A stretch of DNA of 39,900 nt from Armatimonadota bacterium. GTDB taxonomy: Bacteria; Armatimonadota; UBA5829; JAUSEB01. The stretch spans positions 1 through 39,900 of the forward strand of contig JAUSEB010000161.1 of NCBI GenBank assembly GCA_030650495.1, given 5' to 3'. The notes under the pieces were generated by a model. It made no database searches and was not told where the DNA came from. It saw nothing but the letters and a program-made list of their open reading frames with translations. Positions 5,677-14,408 of this stretch are shown here, in pieces. The number at the start of each line of letters is the position of its first letter. Position 1 is the stretch's first letter. Made by a program: the position numbers and the translations under genes.

Positions 5677-8343
5677 ATGCGCTGGTTGCTGAACAGCATT
5701 TTATCTTTACTCATCCTCGCTTCGTGGCCGCAATTGAGCGGAGCCGTCGTTCTGGTTGATGAGGACTTCAACTCATGGGCAAAAGTCCCTGGTCCAGGCT
5801 GGCAGATGTCCGCGAAGCCGGGGGGAACTGTGGAGCTTGTGGCGGATGAAATGGGCGGGAAAGCCGTTAAGGCGTCTTCCCCATTGAACGGCAGTTCTTA
5901 TATCAGCCGTTCCCTGGGTGGGAGCTATTCTGAGCTGTATGTCTCGCTGCGCGTCAAAATAGTGTCATTCAATCAGGGAAATACTATAGAGCAGCAAAGA
6001 GACAAGGGGAATATTTTGCTGCTGCTTGGCGAGGCTGACGGAAGAACTAGATGGCGCACGAGTCTAACGCTCGAATCATCCCATCATGACTTGTTGATGA
6101 CGCTTTTCACGAGCCAGATGGGACTCCACAAGACAGGGCCGACATGGTCCAGAGGCGAGACTCTGGACATCGGTTTTGGCATCAAATACGGCAAGCAGGG
6201 CTTCCTCAAGTTCTATTACGGCGGCGCGAAAACTTACGAGATCAATTATGACACGACCGCTCCAAATCTGCCGAACAGCATCAGCGATCTGCGAATCGGC
6301 GCTCATGACGGAGCTGGTCTTGCAGTAGTTATAGACAATGCCAGGGTTGCAACATCCGAAGACGAAGCCGGTGTCCTAGCAAAAGTTGACTTGTCCCCCA
6401 GCCCGCTTGTGATCAGCGTTGACAGCCAAAAGGTTCTGAGGCCCGTAAACTTCGACTGTTTCGGCGTCGGCGCCGGGTCGCCTTCAGACCAGACTCCTTA
6501 TTCCAATCTCAAGGCGGCGACTCTACCCATGGGTTTCACATCCGTCAGATGGATGCCGGGCGGCGCGTACGGCGGGTTGGACTGGGACGCGGACGAGGAT
6601 GTCCCCGGGCTTTCTTCACGACCATTCTATTTTAAGGAAAGAGACTCCTCATCACGTCTTGGGAAGAACGGGCGGTCGTTTGAAGAACACTTGGACTACT
6701 TTGGCGCCGATCCACAGTTGGTATGCGTGACCGGCGGCGACTACACCGGAAAGAAACTGGATGGACCGAATGGCTGGGTTCATTACAATGAGAAACGAGG
6801 ACGCCGTGACTGCATTTATGAAATAGGCAACGAGTGCGAATTGACGCAGCGGCCACAGGATTGTTATGTGTTTACCGGCGACAAATGGGATCAAATCTGC
6901 AATGGTGTAATCCGCTGGCCTCCTCCTGGCCCTCAGCGTATCGAGCAATCGTTGCTGCATTATGGCGGGGAGAAGGATCCTGATTATGATTATACTTTTC
7001 CATTGAACAATAAAGGAGCGGCCGTTTACCTCGGTTTCGGGTATCGCTGGGACGGGTGCCGCATCAAATTGGCCAGAGCCGGCGTTGGTGATGCAAAACT
7101 CGGTTGGGCAATCTGGACCGGAACAGGCTGGGAAATCGTGCACGATGGCAGACCCGGTGGAAAATCCTACTTGATGACTCAGCATGGCAAGATTGATGAT
7201 TTGCGCGATATACGCAATCTTACTGCGTCAACGGCGAACGCATATTGGTCAGATTCATTCCATCTGCCCGGCGGACCTTTTGAGCGGTGGAAGCGGACTT
7301 CAGCGCGCGCATTATCCGGCGGTTCCATTCAAAGTGATAAGGAGCTTTATTACGTCAAAATCTGGACGCTCAGTGGTTCTTACACCGGTGGCGAACCCAG
7401 GGAAGGCCAAATATCATTAGGCATTGCGACTCCAGAATATCTGGCTGTCGGCAGAACGTATGCCGAAGTCATCAGGAAAAACGGCGGAACTGCTTTCGCA
7501 AGCTCCGCAACTCTGGATATTCGTCCCGGCTGGCTTGATATGCTTGAGCGGCTGGCGCCGGCAATTGACGGATTGGCGTTCCATAGCTACCCGTCTACTT
7601 CTGTGGATTGGGGTATACCGGAATGGCGACGGATAGGACAGAGCACATATACCACGGCGCTGTATGACGTTGAATGGATGCGGAAAATGGCTGAAGAGCT
7701 GCGCGCCAGGAAAGCGTTCACCGGAAAGAAACTGGCTCTGACCGAATGGAATTCAGGCGGCGCTGAGTATATCGGAGGGCTCAGCACGGCAATTGCTTTA
7801 TGCGAAATATTAAAAGGCGGATGGGATTCAGCGCAGCGTTATTCATGGCTCACTCTTTGGCAGCATCGAAACCTCTCGGATTCCGTGGCAAGCGATTCCG
7901 GTCTCTTAGCTTCTAAGTCCCCCAAGAAAGACACCGAATTCTTCGAAAGGCCAAGCGCGACTGCCTTTAAGCTGATCCGCCACACCGCCAAGTCGAATCT
8001 CATACAGGCTAAGTGTTACTACAAAGGACCGAATGGAGCCAGAGATTACTCAGGTGTATATGTCTGTGGATTCGAGGGGGCGAGCAAGACCGATAAGGCG
8101 CTGATGATAGTCAACCGTACGGATATTGATTTGCCTGGCATTCCTATTCAATGGAAAAGCGCGGCGGGACTGAAGTTTCGGGTCGTCGCTTTGGAGTCAA
8201 CAGCGGGAGTCCATGGCAACAATGAAGGCGATAAACCGCAAGTAGGAGTGGTTGGAAAGCCGGCGATCACGTTCTCGCGGACTGGTGAGGCGCGCATAAC
8301 GCTTCCGGCTTACAGTCTCTATGTGCTTGAGGTTCTGCGTTGA
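5677..8343 (+). CDS. Secreted glycoside hydrolase-like protein (clan GH-A type) with N-terminal LamG/ConA-like domain and an internal insertion
   Basis: Signal peptide MRWLLNSILSLLILASWPQLSGA; YEIGNE (candidate acid/base Glu, codon 6832-6834), LALTEWNSGG (candidate nucleophile Glu, codon 7744-7746), LAFHSYP. GGAGG before ATG 5677. Confidence 0.65.
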   Translation: MRWLLNSILSLLILASWPQLSGAVVLVDEDFNSWAKVPGPGWQMSAKPGGTVELVADEMGGKAVKASSPLNGSSYISRSLGGSYSELYVSLRVKIVSFNQGNTIEQQRDKGNILLLLGEADGRTRWRTSLTLESSHHDLLMTLFTSQMGLHKTGPTWSRGETLDIGFGIKYGKQGFLKFYYGGAKTYEINYDTTAPNLPNSISDLRIGAHDGAGLAVVIDNARVATSEDEAGVLAKVDLSPSPLVISVDSQKVLRPVNFDCFGVGAGSPSDQTPYSNLKAATLPMGFTSVRWMPGGAYGGLDWDADEDVPGLSSRPFYFKERDSSSRLGKNGRSFEEHLDYFGADPQLVCVTGGDYTGKKLDGPNGWVHYNEKRGRRDCIYEIGNECELTQRPQDCYVFTGDKWDQICNGVIRWPPPGPQRIEQSLLHYGGEKDPDYDYTFPLNNKGAAVYLGFGYRWDGCRIKLARAGVGDAKLGWAIWTGTGWEIVHDGRPGGKSYLMTQHGKIDDLRDIRNLTASTANAYWSDSFHLPGGPFERWKRTSARALSGGSIQSDKELYYVKIWTLSGSYTGGEPREGQISLGIATPEYLAVGRTYAEVIRKNGGTAFASSATLDIRPGWLDMLERLAPAIDGLAFHSYPSTSVDWGIPEWRRIGQSTYTTALYDVEWMRKMAEELRARKAFTGKKLALTEWNSGGAEYIGGLSTAIALCEILKGGWDSAQRYSWLTLWQHRNLSDSVASDSGLLASKSPKKDTEFFERPSATAFKLIRHTAKSNLIQAKCYYKGPNGARDYSGVYVCGFEGASKTDKALMIVNRTDIDLPGIPIQWKSAAGLKFRVVALESTAGVHGNNEGDKPQVGVVGKPAITFSRTGEARITLPAYSLYVLEVLR

Positions 8344-8353
8344 TTCCCGGCTT

Positions 8354-8517
8354 GTAACAGTTCAGAGTTGGTTAGCAATACCCCCCTCAATCCCCCCTTC
8401 TAAAGGGGGGAAGTGTCGTAGCTCCCCCTTCTAAAGGGGGGAAGCGCCGTAGCTCCCCTCCTTACGAAGGAGGGGTTGGGGGAGGTCAAATCGTACTCAC
8501 CAAGCCTGAACTGTTAC
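8354..8517. mobile_element. MITE-like non-autonomous element, 164 bp, 12-bp perfect TIRs (GTAACAGTTCAG), 8-bp target duplication CCCGGCTT; possibly IS66-related
   Basis: TIRs at 8354-8365 and 8506-8517 (19/22 identity when extended). CCCGGCTT at 8346-8353 and 8518-8525 directly abuts both ends. Interior holds three C-rich/G-rich hairpins. Confidence 0.82.
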
Positions 8518-8552
8518 CCCGGCTTTTCCGAGCGCCTTAGAAGAGCCTTATA

Positions 8553-8561
8553 TGGTATAAT
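8553..8561 (+). promoter_or_regulatory. Extended -10 element TGGTATAAT close to the GT4 start codon
   Basis: TGG-TATAAT, 9 nt upstream of ATG 8571; no clear Shine-Dalgarno sequence. Confidence 0.45.
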
Positions 8562-8570
8562 TGAGCCGGA

Positions 8571-9794
8571 ATGAGAGTTCTTGTATGCAACAAGTTTTAC
8601 AGACCGTTCGGCGGACCTGAGACCCAGGTATTGGAAAGCTCCAAGCTGCTCGAAGCTGATGGGCATGATGTCATACCGTTTTCCATGGCTCATCCTGACA
8701 ACTGGCCCACGCAGTGGTCCCGCTTCTTCGTATCGCAGGTAGATTACCATGCCAATCCCGGCTTGTTGTCGCGCGTCAAGGAAGCCACGAGCATTGTTTA
8801 TTCATCTGAGGCAAAGCGCAAGATGGAAGCGTTATTGGATGAAGCGCGACCCGATCTTGCCCACGCGCACAACATCTATCATCAACTGTCACCATCAATA
8901 TTCGGGCCGATTAAAAAACGCGGGATTCCTATAGTCATGAGCCTGCATGATTACAAACTCGCATGTCCGAATATGCTTTTTCACACCGAGGGCGAGGTGT
9001 GCGAGAGATGCTGTGGCGGGAAGTTCTTCAACGCGATAATTCACAAATGCGTATTTGGAAGCACAGCCGCCAGCGCCGTCTGCGCTTTTGAAATGTATGT
9101 TCATCGCCTGCTGGGAATGTATAAAAAGAACGTGGATGTCTTCATATCGCCAAGCCGGTTTTTGATTAACGCGCTCACGCGCTGCGGGGCGGGCGGCAAG
9201 CGGATGGTCCATATACCGGCGCTTGCGGATGTAGACGCCTATAACCCCAGCTATGACAACGACGGATATATTCTTTACTTCGGCAAACTGACACCTGAAA
9301 AAGGCGTAAAGACGTTGATAAGAGCGGTTGCCCTTATGGAATCAGCCAGGCTTGTGGTTGCGGGTACAGGTTCCCAAGGGCCGGAACTGGAAGCAATGGC
9401 GGAGGAGTTGGCCCCAGGGAGGGTGGAGTTCGCTGGCTTCCTCACGGGCGAAAAGCTCAGGCGTGTTGTGGAGCGCTGCATGTTTCTAGTTGTTCCCTCA
9501 GAATGGTACGAGAACTGTCCGGCGACCGTTCTCGAGGCATATTCGGCAGGAAAACCAGTAATAGGAAGCCGTATCGGCGGCGTCCCCGAGTTGATAAATG
9601 AAGGCGTGGATGGTTTTCTATTCCAGCCTGGGAATCATGAGGAGTTGGCGGAGAAGATCGGCTCGCTAATTCATAATCAGGCGCGTATTGTTGAAATGGG
9701 AAAAATCGGAAGAGCAAAAATGGAGCGGGAATACTCACGGCAGGCTCACTACCAAAAGTTAATGGACCTCTACCACGAATTAGTCCCCGTATAG
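8571..9794 (+). CDS. Glycosyltransferase family 4 protein
   Basis: CNKFYRPFGGPETQ N-terminus, LYFGKLTPEKGVKTLIRA, VVPSEWYENCPATVLEAYSAGKPVIGSRIGGVPELI. Confidence 0.92.
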   Translation: MRVLVCNKFYRPFGGPETQVLESSKLLEADGHDVIPFSMAHPDNWPTQWSRFFVSQVDYHANPGLLSRVKEATSIVYSSEAKRKMEALLDEARPDLAHAHNIYHQLSPSIFGPIKKRGIPIVMSLHDYKLACPNMLFHTEGEVCERCCGGKFFNAIIHKCVFGSTAASAVCAFEMYVHRLLGMYKKNVDVFISPSRFLINALTRCGAGGKRMVHIPALADVDAYNPSYDNDGYILYFGKLTPEKGVKTLIRAVALMESARLVVAGTGSQGPELEAMAEELAPGRVEFAGFLTGEKLRRVVERCMFLVVPSEWYENCPATVLEAYSAGKPVIGSRIGGVPELINEGVDGFLFQPGNHEELAEKIGSLIHNQARIVEMGKIGRAKMEREYSRQAHYQKLMDLYHELVPV

Positions 9795-9814
9795 CATTGC
9801 GGCTCTCACCTATT

Positions 9815-12706
9815 CTAGTACAGTTTATCTATGTCGGTTTGGTCGCGAATTCGCAAAACCCTGCACAGCACAGAGCCGGAGTAATCGCAACTGCTGATAC
9901 CGGTCACAATAACCATGTCTCCAGATGAAGGTAAGTCAACGCCGGCCGGAGCCACAACCAACACTCCTATTGAGCCATTATCAGCCCAAACTTTAGAACC
10001 GTCATAAACATAGAACCGGCTGTTCGTTTCCGACACGGATGTTACCATGCCAATGATTCTGATCAGCAGGCCGGTGTTGTTAACACCTCTCATGCCAAGA
10101 ATCCCTGGAACTCCGTTTATGGTTTCTCCACCTATAGCTGATATTTTGACGCCCAGCGGTCTGGGATCATCTGTTAGGCCACCCTTTGTAACAGTCGCGC
10201 AATTCAGAACCTGCTCCCCAGTGATGTCAATGTTGAGCATACCCGTGGCTTCCACCAACCGGCCTCTCTCAAGGTCAACAGGCGGTTCGCAAATCACCCA
10301 AATGCCCGCGGAGCGTTTGACATCTTCCACGTATACCCTGTTCAGCGAATCCGAAGATGCGCTGGAGACAACGCCGCTGCACGTCAGATAAGACCCGACG
10401 GGGGATTTCTTGACCTCTCCGAGCGACTTCGTGACGGGAAGCGGAGGAGTAAACGGCAACTGGAAAGCATCCAATGTACGGCCAAACTGATCGATATGGG
10501 CGACGTGGATTTCGGTCTCCGATATACTTAGCTGCACCCAGCCCGGCCTGGCCACATAAGCAGGAATAGTGCCGGGGTCACCGCCAAAATTTGGCTCGAC
10601 TGGAATAGCCGTGCTGCCTTGCTCGTATCCATCCCCTGTGAACCAGTTGCCGAGCAGCGTTGGCGTGGTATTCGTCACATAGCAGATTCCATTCTTGAAA
10701 TATCTATTGTAGACATGCCTGTGCCCTTGCAGAACGAGATCTACGCCGGTGTCTCTGAGCAAGTTATGCACTTGTTGCCAATTACTGATGCACCAGCCAC
10801 GGTCATCCACCGAAACCCCGTTAATGAGAATATGGGTGAGAACGATCTTCCAAGGTTTTGTTGAAGCTCTGAGGTCAGCCTCAAGCCATGCAAGCTGGGT
10901 TGGTCCGACTGACCAATAGGAATTGCCATTCCATTCCATAGAGTCAAGCACGACAAAATGGGCTGGGCCATAATCAAAGGAGAAGTAGCGTTCGTCACCG
11001 CTGCCATTTGAGGGCATAATAACTGAATCTTGATAACTCATTAGGCCGTATGGCCGAGAGGGGTCGAAGTAATCGTCATGGTTACCCTGTGTAGTATAAA
11101 GAGCTGCGCTGGTTGTTAGCGGCGTTATATCCGACAGAAACCACCGCCACTCATTCATAGCTCTGCTATAGGTTTTTTGCTCATCCGGTTGTTCGAGCAG
11201 TGGGGTATTATCGCCAACAGTCAAGACAAGATCATGAGGAAAAGTCGAGGCAAGTCGGAAGGTCGTGTTAAAATCCAAGCCTTGTGTATCGCCAACCACG
11301 GTCACATTGACGGACTGATTGTCGGAATTGGTTTTCAATGTGTAGTCCTGGGTGATAAAGAAGTCCGAGGGATCCGAGGGGTTGATCAGCTTAACCCGAT
11401 AGTGGTAAGTCGCGCCGGGCGCAAGACCCTCGATGTGAAATTCGTGCAATGTCTTGCCGGAAGATGATATTGACGCGCCGTAATCCGTGGTAGTCCCATA
11501 TTCGATAACCGCGTCGCTGGTCGATTGCGATTCCGCCAGCACGATGAAGCTGGTCTCAGTGACCAGATGCGGCGTAAGCCTTACCAGATGCTGGCCTTCA
11601 GTTTCAAGCAGGAAATACAAGTCGAAAAGTTTAGAGTCGGTTACTATCCCGGACGCTGTTTCAGTGAAGGTGTATGAAACGTCTCCACCAAATCCCAAGT
11701 TTATGTAGCTGTAGCCGCACTTTTGGGAGCCTAAAGAGTAATAATGGGATGAGTCCCCCAGTCCTCCTTCCTGTGTCAGATAAAGCTTGTATGGCGTATT
11801 TGCGGACAAGTCTATGGGAGAGCTGAAGGTATGCGAAGTCCAGTTGTAGTTCCAGGAGCTTGTGTCCTGTGGAGTGGAGAATACCTCGTCGGCTAAGACA
11901 TTACCAGTTGCCTCCTCCGCAATACCCACCCTCAGATTAGCAGTAGGCAAAGCGATACTCCGGGTGACGCAAAGCGAAATCTTTCGTATTGTCATCGGAT
12001 TTGATAAGACGAACCTTTGACCAACCTTGCAATTGGCATCGGAGCCATAGACCTGAAACTCCGTAAGCACGTTGAAGTAGGGATTACCGATCACTGAGCC
12101 GTCCATAAATGTGAGAATAAGGGTGGGGTCGGCATTACGATTCTCGAACCAGCCGCCTCCGAAATTCAGGCACACCCCGAAGTCCGGCAGATAGTCACAA
12201 AGTTGATATGTGATTATATAGTAGTTGCTTGCGTTTCCGAATCCAGCCGCGGGATGAAGGGCCAGGTGGTACCGCTCACCAGCCTGCAGACTGACCGAGG
12301 CGAAATTTATCTGATTCCAACTGTAGCTTACCGCCGGCGCGCAACTGCCTTGCGCCAGTATCTCACCCGTCGGCAGGCCGCCAACATCGCGGCGCAGTTC
12401 ACCGATTATTGGGAATGACGTTCCGACCATCTTTTCCACATAAAACCTGGCGCCGGCAAGTCTCTTCTCAGCCATATCGGGTGAGAGCGTAAACGATAGG
12501 GAGATACTCTTTGCGGGATTGTTGAAGTATATCCACATCAATCCCGGCTTGAAGCGGTTTTGGTCGAAACCATAACTTGCGGCCCATAGAGGCGCGGATA
12601 ATGCGAGCGCCAAAATAAACGCGAGGCCAAGGCTCGCCACTTTGCCGTTTGCAAAGCGCTTCCTACGCGTATCAATTCTAATATTATTACTGATCTGTAG
12701 CCACAT
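9815..12706 (-). CDS. Secreted calcineurin-like metallophosphoesterase with purple-acid-phosphatase-like Fn3 domain and C-terminal OB-fold-like repeats
   Basis: VVGDTQG, VGDN, QGNHDDY, LTHILING and LQGHRHVY metallophosphoesterase motifs; N-terminal signal peptide; beta-rich N-terminal repeats. Confidence 0.85.
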   Translation of the reverse strand: MWLQISNNIRIDTRRKRFANGKVASLGLAFILALALSAPLWAASYGFDQNRFKPGLMWIYFNNPAKSISLSFTLSPDMAEKRLAGARFYVEKMVGTSFPIIGELRRDVGGLPTGEILAQGSCAPAVSYSWNQINFASVSLQAGERYHLALHPAAGFGNASNYYIITYQLCDYLPDFGVCLNFGGGWFENRNADPTLILTFMDGSVIGNPYFNVLTEFQVYGSDANCKVGQRFVLSNPMTIRKISLCVTRSIALPTANLRVGIAEEATGNVLADEVFSTPQDTSSWNYNWTSHTFSSPIDLSANTPYKLYLTQEGGLGDSSHYYSLGSQKCGYSYINLGFGGDVSYTFTETASGIVTDSKLFDLYFLLETEGQHLVRLTPHLVTETSFIVLAESQSTSDAVIEYGTTTDYGASISSSGKTLHEFHIEGLAPGATYHYRVKLINPSDPSDFFITQDYTLKTNSDNQSVNVTVVGDTQGLDFNTTFRLASTFPHDLVLTVGDNTPLLEQPDEQKTYSRAMNEWRWFLSDITPLTTSAALYTTQGNHDDYFDPSRPYGLMSYQDSVIMPSNGSGDERYFSFDYGPAHFVVLDSMEWNGNSYWSVGPTQLAWLEADLRASTKPWKIVLTHILINGVSVDDRGWCISNWQQVHNLLRDTGVDLVLQGHRHVYNRYFKNGICYVTNTTPTLLGNWFTGDGYEQGSTAIPVEPNFGGDPGTIPAYVARPGWVQLSISETEIHVAHIDQFGRTLDAFQLPFTPPLPVTKSLGEVKKSPVGSYLTCSGVVSSASSDSLNRVYVEDVKRSAGIWVICEPPVDLERGRLVEATGMLNIDITGEQVLNCATVTKGGLTDDPRPLGVKISAIGGETINGVPGILGMRGVNNTGLLIRIIGMVTSVSETNSRFYVYDGSKVWADNGSIGVLVVAPAGVDLPSSGDMVIVTGISSCDYSGSVLCRVLRIRDQTDIDKLY

Positions 12707-12857
12707 TCAAAAGCCTTAGTTTATGATAATCAGGAAGCCAGAAACATCTCTTGTGAGAATGGTTACATAGGATTATAACTATGAACCGGCAAGATTAGCG
12801 CCATAAGAGTAACTTACGCGGGGCTGTGAGTCGTGATTTTCTATTACCCTCAGCACG

Positions 12858-14408
12858 CTATCTGCGGGCATTGCGGAGTGAGTCCAGCCCTTCCACCAAC
12901 CCCACATCACCGACCTGATAGTCAGACCAATCTTTTTCACCTTTGGTCGGATAATATACCTCGTCCTTAAGGATCTCGTAGTCTGCTCCGAAGTATTGAT
13001 TCAGCAGAACACGGAATGAGTTCACTGGACTGATGCTGTCATATAGAACTTTGTCTTTGCCGCCCGGAAAGTAGTAAGCATTCAGTATGGCAGTCCTAAC
13101 GTAAGACGGCTGGTGGCTATACTTACTCCAGCTCAGCGGATACACGCCATGATCCGCTTGTATTATAATGATGGGTGGAGTTTTAGAGGATGACAATATA
13201 TGGTCTATAGTGTCTTCAACCAGCTTGTTCAGATATATGACCTGTTCCACATAGTTCGTTCCCTCAGAAAACGATGCAACCAAACTTGGCAGTTTCCCAT
13301 TTCGTGAGAAGACAAACGGAGGATGCGGACACACGATATGCGCGAATGTAAAGGTTGGCTTTTCGATGCCTGGTATCCGCCTAAGCTGACTGAACAGAAA
13401 CAGGTGGTGTTTCCTGATGCTGCGATCCGATGGCCTTAGGAAACGAAAAGGTGTGCTGTCAACCAGAACACGCTCCAACTCGCTGAGAGTCCCTTCTTGC
13501 TCAGGAAAGACAATGTTGGCATAGCGGCTCCCGGATGTTACCTGAAATCCTGACGTAAGATATGCGAATGAATATCCCTGGTCTTTAAGCGTCCGGCAGA
13601 TCATACTGTTGTCAGCCATTTCCCTGAGCATGATTGTCTTAATGGTCTTGGTCTTTGCTGACTTGGCGAACTTGTGAAGGTAATCGAAATTGGTCGAGGA
13701 TGGAATCGAATAACAGGTGACTGGATAATTGGACCTACTCTTTTCGGCTACAAAGAAACCCTTGCCGCGCAGATAATCCAAGAACTCACTATTATCAAAC
13801 TTGTATTCCTGTTTCAGAATATCAGCGCGGACATATGCGTCCAGGATTATATAATAAATGTCCGGCTTGGGAGTATTTTTGCTCCACCTGAAACTCTTTG
13901 TTTCCTGCCTCCGCTCAGAGATTAATTTAGCCCATTGACGTTTCCAGTTATTATTCTCAGACAGACGCACAAAACCAAAGGCAGTCTGAAAAGTCGAAGT
14001 AACTATTAGAATTGTTCCAGCCATAGTCAGGAACTTGGAAAATTGCTGCAAATCCCATCGAAATAACACGATTATGGCAGGGATGATAACAGCCATGGCC
14101 GTCCACGCCGGCGCAAGAAATCGGTGCCTCCCAATCTCAAAGCCCATTATCGTTACATCGCCTAGCGCGCCATAGACCGGCTGGTAGGCGAATAACATAG
14201 TCATCATGAGAGTAACGAATATGCTAGCCTTTGTGGAGTCCTTCAGTATGAGGCGCAGGATCGCAAATGTCAGAAACGCCACCGCGAGCATACCGCATAA
14301 AGGCCTGACAAGCAGCGCGAGTGACGCTTCATCCATGTTCTTAGAGAACAGGAAGAGAACCGGATAAGCGGCGAAGAGGTAGGGGTGCATGATAATGTCT
14401 TTTCTCAC
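12858..14408 (-). CDS. Membrane-anchored sulfatase/alkaline-phosphatase superfamily protein
   Basis: N-terminal TM helices, then KPDIYYIILDAYVRADILKQEY...GYSFAYLTSGFQ...IIIIQADHG. Confidence 0.75.
   Translation of the reverse strand: MRKDIIMHPYLFAAYPVLFLFSKNMDEASLALLVRPLCGMLAVAFLTFAILRLILKDSTKASIFVTLMMTMLFAYQPVYGALGDVTIMGFEIGRHRFLAPAWTAMAVIIPAIIVLFRWDLQQFSKFLTMAGTILIVTSTFQTAFGFVRLSENNNWKRQWAKLISERRQETKSFRWSKNTPKPDIYYIILDAYVRADILKQEYKFDNSEFLDYLRGKGFFVAEKSRSNYPVTCYSIPSSTNFDYLHKFAKSAKTKTIKTIMLREMADNSMICRTLKDQGYSFAYLTSGFQVTSGSRYANIVFPEQEGTLSELERVLVDSTPFRFLRPSDRSIRKHHLFLFSQLRRIPGIEKPTFTFAHIVCPHPPFVFSRNGKLPSLVASFSEGTNYVEQVIYLNKLVEDTIDHILSSSKTPPIIIIQADHGVYPLSWSKYSHQPSYVRTAILNAYYFPGGKDKVLYDSISPVNSFRVLLNQYFGADYEILKDEVYYPTKGEKDWSDYQVGDVGLVEGLDSLRNARR

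Noticed and set aside
8380-8480. Tandem C-rich/G-rich hairpins considered as a CRISPR array
   Set aside because: Only two or three units with no unique spacers; explained better as the interior of the 164-bp TIR element.
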